From positions 1,605,001 through 1,669,000 of the forward strand of contig NC_037644.1 of NCBI RefSeq assembly GCF_003254395.2: a DNA stretch of 64,000 nt. The letters are read 5' to 3'. Both the position numbers and the translations under genes were made by a program. The notes beneath the pieces were generated by a model. It was not told where the DNA came from. It did not search any database and saw only the letters and a program-made list of their open reading frames with translations. Shown here in pieces: positions 31,762 through 46,000 of this stretch. How positions within the stretch are numbered: the first letter of the stretch is position 1; the number at the start of each line of letters is the position of its first letter. The DNA comes from Apis mellifera (Eukaryota > Arthropoda > Insecta > Hymenoptera > Apidae).

Positions 31762-34726
31762 GTAAGTTAATTCGATACAATATTTTTACTTTATGTTTCT
31801 AGAAAAGCTAGAGTTAGTTTATATGCATCTTATATACGTAAACACGAATATAATTCGTTTTATCTTCGCGAAGACAATGCCTTATATATTCTTATGTTGA
31901 TGTTATTTCGTAGATGAGACTTTTGAAATTGAAATAAAACAATAGAAAATATCAAAGATTATGTTTTTAGATTGTTTTTTCAATGTTATTTCTTAAAGTT
32001 ATAAATAAACAATAGTTTTCAGATTTCTACGATGTAGTTCGATGTTGATTTCGCGCCAGTTTTTTACCACGAACACGTGTATAGTTATTATTAGGTTATA
32101 TGTACATATTATTATAGAAAACAATAAACATTGCAGATAGAATGTGCATCTTTTATTAAAGAAACATAATATTTTTAATTGAATTTCATACAATAAAGAT
32201 GAAAATGACATATTTTGTCACTTTGTATCGATGATAATTCACGAACGGTAGCAAAAAGAAAGCGCCAATCATGACGCTTGTAAACGATCGTCGCATGTTT
32301 ATTGTCTCTAATGCAATCGCGCGTCTTGTTTCGAGTGGATAATTCGTCTCATTGTCGGAATGAGGGTAATGTGATATGATACATATATACAGAATGCATA
32401 ATAAAAGAAAAATATTAATTCTTGAATACATTTTAACAATCTTAAATGTATGAGAAATCGTAGTTTAAATTGTAAAATTTATTTAGAATAGTTAATTAAA
32501 ATGATATTATATCGAATAACAATGTACATTAAATTGAAATATTTTTTTTCTATAATATAAAGAATTCAATATGATTCAGAATTTATCTTTCTTAAGATTT
32601 AAAAATAATAGAATTAGTGATAACATTAGAGATAATAATAGATATAATAAAATAACTTTTAATATAAAAATAACAAATATAAATTTTACTACTTGATTTC
32701 AGGATCAAAAACGTATATAAGTCACTTATCTATTGCATTTTTCTTTTTTTATACTTTTTTCAAAACTTTGATATACGTTTTAATTATCTTTAATCTTAAA
32801 AAATATCTTTGTTGCTAAAACGAAAAAATGATTCAATTCTTGGAATTTCTTTAAGAATAAGAATAAGATATAATAGATAAATTAAAATTTTCTTTTTATA
32901 AAATGTTTGTTAATTTGAAACTAGTAAATATAAGATACCAATTTATATTATTAATGGATTCATATATTTCGAATATATGAAATATTTAATTTTTTCTTAT
33001 ATCTTCTCATTAAAAGTAAAATTTATTGTTGATTACAATTCTTACAAATTATTGTAAAACGAAAAAAATAATTGAGCATCGACTTCTTCGAATCGTAAAA
33101 TCAGAATACTTCATATCGATAACAGCTATTGCGGACATCGATATTATCAATAAAAATGACAAATATTAGTTCGATAAATTTAATAGCGATTCTTAAATTG
33201 ATATATTCATTTTATTATCATTTAAAAAATAAAAAAGGGGGAAATTTGTTTAACAAAAATATGAATTAAAATTTTTTATCTTTCAATTATATTTATTTTA
33301 AAAATCTATTTATAAATCTAAAATATAATCTAATTTATTCATTAAAATGAATTTATATAATTTTAAGTAATCTCGAAAAAATCTCTTGAAACTGGTAATT
33401 TATAATAGATTTTTGTTTCTTTTTTTTTATTTATATCAGTTTAAAGCAACTTGTAATTTCGTTTTGTTCATTTTTTGATTTGTTATCTCGCATGCTATTA
33501 GTGTATTTTATAACGCGAATTGCATCGTAAACGGAATAAGAGAGAAACTATTAGAAAAAAGTATATTGATACCAATTAAGGATTTCCCCAAAAGAAATAG
33601 AGCGATAGTTAACATTACTACTTTCTATTTATAAAAAGCGAAAATAAATATTGCTCTGTTTTTTTTCTCGTTTCTTTATTCTATACGCTTTTAACAAATA
33701 TTTTGATATTTAATTTAAGTTTAAAAAAAAAATAAAAAAAAATTATAAATCTTACCAAAATTTAGATTAATAAAATAATAAATAATTTCCATCGTCTCGA
33801 ATTTAATTTACCCTCGTCATATTCAAATAAAATTTTCTTTGAATGTAATAACTAAAATAAAATATAACAACAAAATATTATTCATTTTAGATAATAGAAA
33901 ATCGAAAAAGGAATAATACGTAATAGAAAATATCGAAAAGAAAATTCAAAAATTCAAATTTCCCGCTCTTTCTTTCAAACGTTCTAGATCATAGTATTAT
34001 TCGAAGAGGGATGCAAACAAAATTTAGAATAAAAGATTTATCATCCAATATAAATTTCTGATTTTCATTTTCATCAATAAACGTTCCTTTGCGAACGATA
34101 GTCACGAAAAGGAGACGGCTACTCGTGAAACAAGTGTGGCGAACTTGAGGATGCGACGCAATGCAATGCACAAAAAACCACCGCTACCGGATGCAGCTTA
34201 GAGAGCGTCGATGCTTTCCTCGATTCGCTTATGTGTATATGCGCGGATCTGCGCGCGCGTGCATATATATGTGTTGCGTGTATTCTCCGTCGTGTGCACA
34301 CCCAAAAATCGAGCAACCGACTCTTTGTTCCCTGTCTGGATTTTTATTAGGGCTGGGCCGAAAATTGATTACGATTCGTCGAAACAATCGAAAGAATCGC
34401 TTACATTATCAACACGGTTTCCTTTCTTAACCTCTTTGAACGGTAATTATTTTTAATTAATAACGTTAACACATTGATGTTCATCGAGAAATATATTATT
34501 TATAACAAAAAAATATCTCTTTTGTCGTAAGAATTATGTTACAGGTTTGATATTATAGGATCTGGAACAAGTGTAGCAAACATGTATGAAATGAATCGCG
34601 TGTTTCGCTGATCGTTAATAATGCGGTTTCCACGAAACTGTCTTTGAAGTTTCTGAAATCTTATCCGCATAAAGCGGTGCACTTTGAAGTTTTTGCGAAC
34701 TTAAATGTCAGCGGACGTTACACACG

Positions 34727-34766
<40 letters not shown>

Positions 34767-37364
34767 GTTAGTTGAAGAAATATATATATATATATATATT
34801 TATAGGTTAGTAGAAGAAATATATATATATATTATAGGTTAGTAGAAGAAATTGTTTATTTATGATCATTATCACGTTTATTTTCGTTTTATTATTTTCT
34901 TTTTTTTGCATGGCTACATTTGTCATCGAATGTGAATCTCTTAATTAATCTTACAAGGTTATTGTACGTGATCATCACTTATAATGACAGTTTTATTAAT
35001 ACTCGCTTGAAAATAACTGTATCCTCGTAATTCGTAACATTCCTGTTACGAATACGACTAGTTGATGAATAACATTCCAAGATGTGACACTTGGGTCACA
35101 ATATCTACGGCCCTGTGCTCGTGTGGGCTTAGTAAAGCGTAGGCGTGTCATGCTCCTCCGACTGCATTTGTAACGCCAAGTGCCTGCCCGGCGAATATAC
35201 TCGTAGGTGCATCTACAGGCTGATTCACATTATGTCCATTAATCCTGCATTTCAAAGCAGATGAAGATAAGACGAAATATTATCTCTAATGCTTATTGCA
35301 GACTCATTTGTAACCGGGTATCAGTTTAAAGACCACAGTTTATCATTCCTTTGCCATATATAAGCTGATTCATATACTTATACTTATGTATAAAAGTATA
35401 TGTTATATTATCTTCAAGATTGGAAAAACATTTGAAAGATATTTTACTGATCTTTAATGGAATTTTGACGGTTCAAGTTATTCCTTTCTCTTTTAATAAT
35501 TATTGACAAATTATAATTTAAATTTAAATATTAAATTCATAGTATTATCACATCTGAAATTAGATATTTTGCTCTATCAATTTTATTAATCTTTTTCATC
35601 CGTACAATAAATTTAATTTTTAATCTAAATTGATTAAAATTTTTCTCTTTCTTCTTTCTTAATAAACTATTTTAATCTAATCATTAAACATTTGTTATCT
35701 TTAAACTTGAGAATTTTCATATTTTTTTTCTTATCTTCCTTTAAAAACACACATTATGTTATGTCTTTTGTTTTCTCGTGACAATAATAAAAGTGACGAT
35801 AAAAAATCAAATTTAATCGTACTTCTTCCTATATAAAAATCTCTTTCATCTGTAATCATAAAATGAATGACATAGTAAGTACGTACAGTTTTGATATTAT
35901 CCTCTTAATGCTTTGAAAGAGTTCTTTTAGAGAGATTTATCACATGTCAAGTATATACCTGTTTTTCGTCATAGCTTGCATAGGACCATGTTACAGTATG
36001 TCGGACAAATTCGTTTAAATAGAGAGATCTGGCGTGGATAGAGTTCACACGGAAGAGGCAACCTGTATCATACGACGTGGCTGGGAACAAGTGGGCGACA
36101 TAGAGTGGAGGACGATGGTATTTGCGTGGCAATAAAGTTATGCTGGAAGAAAGTATGATTGCTAAGGAAATGAAGTTTTGAAGAATGTTGAAATAAAATT
36201 AATTGCAAGTTAAGATTTTATAGATGGAAATATGTAAGTCAATCATTTTATCTAGTAAATTTTCTAAATTTATAAGATTTTTTTATCATACTTTAAATTC
36301 TTTTCATCATTTTATAATTTTTGATAATACCTGTATGATTTTTAATGGTATAATTCTTTATTGAGATTCTATCTAAAGTTATAGAACTTTTTGTATAAAT
36401 TTGTGTTCTCTTCAATTTGATTTCTGCTCATCAACTCTTGTAAATTAAATTCTTCGTTTTCTACAAATATAAAGAAGAATATTTTGATTATGGATGAGAT
36501 GGTTGAATGCACTTCCTTTATTAGAATTGAGAATTAAGTTCGACATGTTGATAATTGGATCTTGTTATGCGTGGTGTAGTACAGAGCACGTGTTAAAGTT
36601 TGGAAGCCGTAGATATGAATATTCCGTGGAAAGAAGATGCCAGGTTTACGCTCTATCAGCAAGGGTTGCTTGAACCCTTAATGAGGCATCTGTATTATGT
36701 TTCTTGGGGATACTTCTACATGGTGTTAATTTATTCGAGTGACATCTTTAAAGGGTCGATTCTAAAGGCCAAAACAAACACAAAAGTTAGTGTATAAAAA
36801 TAAAACTTATTTATTATTACTATAATAAATCATCTTACTCATATTTAAAAAATTATATAATAAATTACTTATAATTTTCTTATGTACATTGAATTGCTTT
36901 CTTATATTTTGAGCCAATTTCTGTAAAAAGTTCTATATTGATTGATCAAAGTCATTAAATTAAATATCAACAATTCTAAAACTTGAAACTTCCATTAAAA
37001 GTACCTCAAATTGCAGATATAAAATACTAATTAGTATCCCAATAACCTATTCCATACATAATAACTATTCAGGCCAAACACAAATTAAAAAAAGGAATGA
37101 AAACTGCAACAAATTCAACAATTATCCCCAACGTATAAGTCCAATTACCATTTTTAAAAAACGGTGAATATTCAATCCATGGACTTAATTAATCAACAGG
37201 CTGGTTAAAAATATTATTAAAAGAACCCTACCTCAAAGGTTGAAAAATAAAAAATGATCTTTCTATTTTTCTCTATATATAATTAATAAACGATTTTCAT
37301 GGATCCTGAACGAATCATGTATGATGTGATACAAGCCTCCTGAAAATCCTTGTTGAACTTTCAG
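31762..37364 (+). other. AT-rich non-coding DNA, probable long first intron
   Basis: No supported exon. GC-richer islands lie at about 32220-32370, 34080-34330, 34560-34720, 35090-35220 and 35950-36140. A 60-codon frame with ATG at 36615 (MNIPWKEDARFTLYQQGLLE) is open to a stop at 36797 but has no recognised domain and is probably chance. The islands may be regulatory elements or unidentified exons. Confidence 0.4.
34730..34852. repeat. Compound (TA)n / TAGGTTAGTAGAAGAAA repeat
   Basis: Three TA runs, each followed by ATAGGTTAG(T/A)(T/A)GAAGAAA-like sequence, so the unit is a microsatellite plus a fixed 17-base tag in three tandem copies. Confidence 0.85.
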
Positions 37365-37680
37365 TTCCTCGGAATAGATTGTGTCCCGTCGTCGCGTTCA
37401 CGAAAACGTGCTCGTATGCGGACGGGGATCGATGCTCGTCCAACGAGACGCCATTGAACTTGATTTCCCGACACCAGGTCCCCGTGGTTGCACGTGCAGA
37501 AACTCCAAAGGAGAACGGCGTTGCCCTCGACGCTGTCTCACGTATTTCCAGGCCTGGGATTGCATATGGATCTTGAGAACGGGTCGAGTCTCTTGCGGAT
37601 TTTCAGTCTTTCTCTCCTTTTTTCCCCTCCCTCTCTCTTTTCTCATCGCGTTCTTCGTTTTACTTCTTCCTTAAAGCATG
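37365..37680 (+). other. GC-rich island with overlapping open frames, possible exon
   Basis: A good acceptor (TTGTTGAACTTTCAG) ends at 37364. Two + strand frames stay open after it: one continues in the phase left by the exon at 31761 and stops at 37576; another (37381-37674) encodes a cysteine-rich stretch GCTCRNSKGERRCPRRC. No strong donor follows. Could be a non-coding exon, an alternative terminal exon or an enhancer; coding status unproved. Confidence 0.2.
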
Positions 37681-37786
37681 CATGCTCTTTGTTATTCGAA
37701 TCCTGAAATAGTGTACTTTCACTACGATAAACGAATTTAATCTGTGAAAATGTATTCTCTCATGATTGAGTGTTCTTCCAATCTCG

Positions 37787-38515
37787 TTGGAAGCTTTGAA
37801 AAATTCAGATTCAAAATCATGAAGTTTAAGAATGATTTTTCTATCAATTGATTCCGTGAATCAATTTATTTCCAATTATTTGATAGTCTGCAATCTTTTG
37901 TAATTTAAATTAAAAGAAATCCTTCTCTGTTTTTTTAACCTTATTTTTATTAATTGTTAATTCAATATTCATAATTTATATATCATAAGTTCTATTCTTT
38001 TGTATTTAGAATTCGCTCAAACTTGTTTTGGAAGCTTTGAAAAATTCAGATTCAAAATCATGAAGTTTAAGAATGATTTTTCTATCAATTGATTCCGTGA
38101 ATCAATTTATTTCCAATTATTTGATAGTCTGGAATCTTTTATAATTTAAATTAAAAGAAATCCTTCTCTGTTTTTTTAGCCTTATGTTTATTAATTGTTG
38201 TAATTCAATATTCATAATTTATATATCATAAGTTCTATTCGTTTGTATTTAGAATTCGCTCAAACCTGTTTTGGAAGCTTTGAAAAATTCAGATTCAGGA
38301 TCATAGAAGTTTAAGAATGATTTTTCTATCAATTGATTCCGTGAATCAATTTATTTCCAATTATTTGATAGTCTGGAATCTTTTGTAATTTAAATTAAAA
38401 GAAATCCTTCTCTGTTTTTTTAGCCTTATCTTTATTAATTGTTAATTCAATATTCATAATTTATATATCATAAGTTCTATTCGTTTGTATTTAGAATTCG
38501 CTCAAACCTGTTTTT
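37787..38515. repeat. 241-243-bp tandem repeat, three copies
   Basis: TTGGAAGCTTTGAAAAATTC begins copies at 37787, 38028 and 38271. Copies are highly similar with a few substitutions and short indels (one Gly-like change to CAGGATCATAG in copy 3). Each unit includes the inverted repeat AATTGATTC-CGT-GAATCAATT. The array sits just after the GC-rich island at 37.4 kb. Confidence 0.93.
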
Positions 38516-39500
38516 ATTTTATATCAATAAAGCACACCGAACGTCATGAATTAATTTAGCGCACTAAACGATCCATTTTCAAACATTAAACTCATCTTGA
38601 ACGAAGATAAGCATCGAGATTCTTATCTTCGTAATTAAACGAAAGAGAGATAATTAATCCTTATCGCACAATGAAGAGAAAATCATTTTACAAGGGGATC
38701 TATGCTCGCTAATATAACAAGAAGGATTATCAATCGCGTGGAAAGTCCGGTTCTTCGTTGCTTGTATTGTTTTGCGGTCGCTTGTATCTCTCGCATGTGC
38801 ATTTATTTTACGTAACCAAGATTTCTATATTGAAATCTAATACGTTGATTATAGTAGATCTGGAACTGGAACTGGTGCGACCACGTATTGTACTCCCCGT
38901 ACATTGTACAGTACGATTCAAAAATATTGCACAATTTTTCTAATAAAATTAATTTTCTCCTGTAAACATCGAAACAATTTTCGATTCTTCTTCTGTTTCT
39001 CTCTCTAAAAAAAAAAAAGAATAGATTAGAAGAATAGATTATTTAATTCGTGTATCAGATTACGAGGAAAATTACTTTGAGAAGAAAAATGTATGATAAT
39101 TAATATCTAAACGGAATCGGGGCACATCCTTTTCCTAATAATAAACAACAGCGAGAGCACGTTGCTCGGAGGATGTTTACGAGCTTCGTAGCGTTTCACG
39201 TATCTACTTTTTTAATCCCATTCGCCCACATGTTGAATCATACGCAATATCGTTTCCAGAATTATCTTCGGCCGACATTCTCATCTAACTGATGCTCTTC
39301 CAACAAATACTCAGATGTACTCGAACAATATCGAGTATATCGAGAAACAAATTCGAAAATATTTACGAGATTGTTACGATGGATGGATATGTTGAGAAAC
39401 ATAACCTCAAAGAGTCACACCTGTCAACACTTCCTACGTATCTTTTCCCATCCAATACGAATCTAAAATAATATTAACGAGATAAATACATATAAGTTTT
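38516..39500. other. Non-coding stretch, no gene seen
   Basis: Moderately AT-rich with GC-richer patches near 38700-38900 and 39120-39290. No supported exon or RNA. Confidence 0.5.
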
Positions 39501-39529
39501 CAGATATTTCACTGAATCACATAAAATAT

Positions 39530-40080
39530 TGCCTACCTGTTTTTTCCATCGACATCGAAACCGTGTCCCTCCCCTCCCCTCGTTTCTCGGCCAATTCCGC
39601 GTCGCTCGGCATTCCGCACTACAGTTAGACCGAATCACGGGGGAAAGAAGGGAGGAGATGGACAAGAAGGTGAGGTGGAAGAAAAAGCGGGCCGGTGTCG
39701 TCTCGGCAGGGTCGGCCGACCCACGCTTCTTAAGTCCACAATTGACCGCGCGTGCATCCAATATGGCTGATAAAACCGGATCTCCGCGCGAGGGGTTAAG
39801 CTGACTGCTGCCATGTACGCAGGCAAAAGCCCGATGCCTAATGTCGTTACTCGTTACGATTCCCTTATATGTAACGCGCCCAGGGATTGAGATAAAGGTT
39901 CGTTTACACTAAAGCTGCGGAGAGAAGACCGTTCACCGTTCCTTTCTTCCACGAGAGCCGCTCAATGATGCCGTTAATGAGAGAAAAATCCTTGCGATGC
40001 CGTCGTCGTGGTCGGGCGGAACGAGGTATCCTTGCGGGATCCTCCCCTCGCCGATAATCGTATGAAAGGGGATCTGAACC
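39530..40080. other. GC-rich CpG-containing island, possible promoter or exon
   Basis: A half-kilobase block far richer in G+C than its surroundings, with open frames on both strands that lack any recognisable domain. A short frame after CCATGTACGCAGG near 39813 closes after 25 codons. Candidate regulatory island or alternative first exon; no strand assignment is safe. Confidence 0.3.
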
Positions 40081-43000
40081 TTTTCACGTGCAAGAGGATA
40101 AAGCCTGGTCTTTTCAGCAACCTGTATAATTAAAATTCGTTTGTGAAAATTTTTAATCGTGTTAAATCGCGAATTGAGTTGTTAAATTTCGAAAAATGAG
40201 AAACTTAAAATTGGAATAAACATTTTATAGAATTTTAATATAGAAATTGATGTTTCTTTGCCATATAATAATATATTTCTTTATTTAGAGGTTATGAAAT
40301 CAAGTTTCATAAATGTTGATAAATTTTGATACATTCGTAAAAGATTTTTGTAAGTAATTTCTCAAATATTTTTTTTCCTGTGTCTCGATAAAGTATTTCA
40401 CAATGGACATTAAAAGAAATATTTCTAAAAGGTGTCAAGCAGGATTTGTCGTTTCCTCACCGGTTCGTTATCTTTCTGGGTCCGCTTGTACAAGCCGAAG
40501 TACAAAGGTATGACTAACGCGCAGAATATGTAGAACAGTGTTCGTTATACAATGTACGCGTTGCCTTTAACAGGCGCTGTTCCTTTTGCAATTTGTTAGC
40601 GCCCCGCGAAAGTGTCACGTCTTTTCGCGCGCATTTTTCACCGTCGCTGTAAACTTTGCGTGACGCTATTCAAAATATATTCGGCCGCCGCACCAACACC
40701 AAGTTACATCATTGTGATTGCGATCGACTTTTCTGACAATAATATTGTCTCTCTTTCGTCATAATAATAAAATACATTGCGTGCGTGTGACGTTATATAA
40801 AAACAAAAGAAGAAAATATGTATTATTGCAATTCTTTTACGAGAAACGAATAAGAATTTAATAATTTAGATTTACGATTATCGTCGCATTTTGTCATACA
40901 TAGTTTTGTAAAATGTTTGTTAAGAGTAAGAAAAAATTTAAAAACTACTTTTGAGAAAGTATACGAGAGACATCAAGTATGTATGTACCATATATTCTAC
41001 AACTTTCACCTACTATTATACTATTTCTATATCTTAGCATATTTTTTCTTATTATACTTCTTTTACTTACCAAATATATAAAGAATATTATATTCTTAAA
41101 AATAAATATACAGAGAGAAAGGATGGTAGCAATATCAAGTATCTGCTAATTTTATCTTTTAATTTAGGAAAACTCAGAATAGTTGAATAAAAGAAGAGAA
41201 GAAATAATTTTAAAGATATTCATTTGAAATTTTTATTATTGTAATATTGTAAATTATAGAAATAGAATATAAGTTATTAATTTGTATAGATACAAGTTGT
41301 TAATTTCTTTTAAAGAAAGTCATAATATATCAGAACTTATTTTTAAATGAATTAATTAAAAAAAATCAGAAATGAACAATACAAATGTAAAAGGAATATA
41401 TATATTTAAATTCGTTTGTATATAATATAGCATATGGAAATATTTCTTAAGAATATGTTAGTTTCTCATTAGAAAGCTGATAAGATAGCAGTTTTTATCT
41501 TTTCTTTATTCCTTTTAAATAATTTTTTATCCTATATGTGTGTATATATATATATATATTTATTGCAATACATTGATTGCATATTAAATCAAATAAATGT
41601 ATCATATTTAATTAATGATTTAATTTAAATATTTATGTTTACATTTTATATCTCTTTGCATCATACGTTATCATATAAATGAAACAATATCATCAAAACA
41701 GTATACAATCAGACATATGCAATACGTCTGGTAAAAATTGCAATAAAAATAAGATTTCTAAAAAGATTGCAAAAAACATTTCTTTGATTTTTATGTATCT
41801 ATTTTAATATTATGTATTCTTATTAAAAGTATAAAAATTGAATTTTTAAATATTTGAAAATAATTGAAAGTAAATGAAAGTTTGAAAGAAGTTTATTAAA
41901 GTTAATCTTATAAATTGAGAAAGCAACAGTACCTTTCTTAATAATGCAAAGAACGCATAAGATAAGCGTTATTGCACCTTTATACAGCTTATCGCTAGAC
42001 AGAACTCTGATTATTTAACGAGATGCGCTATTGTGCATCTTTACAAGGAAAAACAGTGTAGAGGTTAGTTTCATGTGCACTGATGGCGTGCCTAATATGC
42101 AACGAGAGTGTGAACAGTGTGAACGAACTCGTAAATCGTCAGCGTCGGGACACTTTTGTCTGCGCGCGCATTAGACGCGCACGCGTCGTCGCGACTACGC
42201 GTTTTAATCAGCCACTGCGTGCGGGAACGTCCCGAGGAATTTTATTAACGTTTTTCACGGAGAAGAATGGCTCGTAACTCAACTAACCTAAGAATGTTGT
42301 GAACAAAGTTAAGGAGAAGAAAGAAAATATGCGCGTCAGACTTAATCCAGCTAAGGATTTTCACATTGGTTTATTAGTGGTTCGTAAGAAAAATATTTAA
42401 TATGTATAGGTTATGGGACAAATTAGATAATTTTAGATATTGGTTCACGTTGCAATTGTGATATAATTATTAATAATTAAATTTACAAATGATAAAAGTA
42501 AAATTTAAATTAACTTTTAGGAATACGATCGATTAATCGTTTATCGTTCTGATAACTCGATTCACTAATCGTATTGATAATCAATAAATTTGCTTAGGTT
42601 ATAATACAATGTATTTTAAATCATTCGTGCGATTATAATCACACGTTTGTCTTGGCTGCTCGATTTCTTCCTTAATTTATTTGCCACATGATATTTAATT
42701 ATCACGATGCCATACAATTAACGCGAGAAGATGAACATATCGAATTATTCCCGGCCCCTTAATTGTTCGCAATTCATTGTGGATTTCTGCACGTAATACA
42801 ATTATCCACAGACATGTTCGCTTTTTGCTGCGATTAAATCTTTTCCTGTGTCATTATAATCGATGTTCTATCGTGATTTATTAAATATATAGAAAAGAAA
42901 TTTATAGGAATAATTAATAATAGGACTATTAAAAAATTGAAGAATTATTTTATTCAGTGGAAAGTGAATAAAAATTTTGTTTTTATTCTCCTACAAATCG

Positions 43001-46000
43001 ACATTTTCTTATATATATATATTATTTACTTTATCTTCATTAAAGAATTTATTATTGATTATAAATAAAATTAAATTAAAATGTGAATAAATTTTTTCAT
43101 TAATATATAAAAAGATTAATACTTTTATTTGCAATATTTTTTTTTATATATATAATAAATTGGATTCAATAACTTTCTAAATCAAATACGTTTGAAGTAG
43201 GATGTTAATAATATGACTCAGAGGATTGAATAAGTTGCATTTTCAAGCTTGTAATCCAAATAATGTGTCTAGATCTGGGGGCGCGTGCGATTGATATTTT
43301 AAATGCAAATCAACCCGTTAGTAGTTTCACAGTGGCGAAGGAAAATATAAGTAGCTTATACTTACATACATTAGTTATAACGCTTCCCACGCGTTCTACT
43401 ACATTGAATTGTGATAATTAGCCAAGCTATGATAGCGCGTGATCCTTGCCGACAACTGAACAAAGAATTTCTTATTGAAACTATTAGCATACTCCAATGC
43501 TCTATATTTTTTAAAATCTCAATGACACAAGAAAAGACATTTCAAAGATTGAGATATAATTTAGAAAAAGATTGGCAAAATAAAAAATTAAATATTTTTA
43601 AAAGTTTTCTAAACATTTGTATAATGTACAATTATTTTCAAATTTTTAGTTCTTAAAAATTCAGGAAATATTTTATAATATATATATATATTAAATAATT
43701 TTGAATTCAATTAAAGTTATGGATAAAAATTTGTTTAACGTTTTTGGCCTATTTTTATTAGAAAATTTTTTTTTGTATTTCGTGTACTATTTTGGATCAT
43801 TTTACGATAGATGATAAATGGTTCGAAAATAGAACATCGATATATTCACTTTTAACGTGGCCCAAAAAGGCGACTTACACTCTCGAGAGAGCGTGTACAC
43901 GATTAATTTAACAGCCCTGCCAAAAGTGTGACGAGACAAGAATTTCCTTTCGATTAGACTCGCTTTTCGCTTCATGGATTTTAATCTTTCAGAAACTTTT
44001 CAATATTTACGAGCATGCCGTTGCATCTTTTTCACGCGATTTCAATCTGAATACCTGCAAAAATGAATATAAATTAAAATAACATAAATTTTCATTAATA
44101 TAATGTCTAATCCAATTTATCTTTATCTACATATGTTTGTTTTATTTCTAATAATAGATTTTTAATAATTTTTATTTTTTTTTAAAGTAAAAAAAGAAAA
44201 TTTTAAGAATGTATACATAAAAATAAAGAAAATAAAATTTACTTAAAAATGATTAATTTTTTTCTTTTAGAATTAAGTATATAAATAAGCAAACTCTTTG
44301 TAAGAAGAAAAATTAAAATAGTGTTCAAGAATAAATCTACAAGAATTTTTGTATCCAAAATTATACACCTCACCCTATAAAATACACTTAATCCTTTGAT
44401 CCATTTCTGGTGAATGTTTATGATGATGAATAAGTCTAGTGACTTAATAATAAATTTTGTGCAACTTACCATATTTAAATCTTTTAAATCATTCATTTAA
44501 ATCTTTTAAATCTTAAATCATTTAAATCTTCAGAAATCTCTTTCCAAAATTTTTTTAAAGTTAAAAAATGTATGAAACTAAAATCACAAAAAAGATCCTT
44601 CTCTTCTAATACTAATTTTTTGATTTCAAACCTGTAAGAAAAATTATTTATCTTATACAATCAGAGAAATCTTCACAACTTACAATAATTTGTATTAATT
44701 AATAATTTGTATATAAAATTAATCAATAAATCTATTTATTATAATAGTTTTTTTTATTAACGAAATCTTATTTCACAGGAATAACTTTTTATGATTCTAT
44801 TATAAATATTTGCACATACAGCATGTATATATTTATATACTACTGTTCTATATATATATATATATACAAATATAAAATCAGGATTTTCGAGTTAAATGAA
44901 TTTCTTTGTAAAGTAATGTACAAGCTCTTTTGTGACTGACTATACATGTGTGTATATCTACCGCACGTGACACGGGCCAAATTCGTAATTCCAAGAAAAC
45001 TCGTTGACTCGGTCAAAGCGTGTTCCGCCAAGAGGCTAAACCGCCGTGTGTGAATTGAAACGATTTCGCGTGACTCTTTTGTCCCGAGCCCTGTCTTTTG
45101 TGCCTAGTTGAAATCGTTTCGAATGCGTTCGCGTAGGCGTCACGGGTGTGTTGTCCCGCATGAACGGTTCTAGTTTGTCACCAGCGCCACGACCATTTTT
45201 CCCCTATGCGTTTTAGTTTGTCCCTGAACGACCGAGGAATGCTTCTAGCATCGAACTTCCGGGTTCGTTGTCGATGAAGATGATCGAGATTGTGCGTTCA
45301 ATCTTGAGAAATGACGATATTCTTTCGTGTGATAGATATTTGTGATTTAAATCTGTCACGATATATTTATACTAGGGTTTTTCGTTATTCGTTGATTCTT
45401 CAGAGTGTAAAATATATTTTGCAAGTAAAATTTGTTTTGAATGTCAAATCGTATAGCTTCACAGCAGATATTTGAAAGAATGTATATCAATGAATTTTTT
45501 GAAATTTTTATTTTGTATAAATATACAAAAATTATATTATAAATATAAAAAAACAACAGTGATATTTATTGTTATAATAAAACATAAAGAAGTAAAGAAA
45601 AAAAATGATGAATATCTTATTCTTCGAATATTTCGAAATGTTAATTAATATTTTATGGATTCTCTGTCATGATACCAATTAAGTTTCAATTTCCGGTATC
45701 ATTCGGATGTACAAGCGAAGATGAATAATTTTATCGTTTGAGTATATTTATATTCTTAAAAGGTACTAAATAATTTTTAACTGATGGAATAAAGATAATA
45801 AGAATGATGAGGAAACCAGTTGTTGTATGTAAAATAAGGGTGTGTTTTTAGGTAAGCTTGTTCCTAGCGTGGAGTTTGAATTCTGATTAGAGGGGGGTTT
45901 CCGGTTCTTCTAAGTTTGGCTGAATATACGTTTAACGTTTATTTGATGTCATATTTTTCTTTTTTCCTTTCATAGAAATTCTAGAGAATGTTTTAAAATA

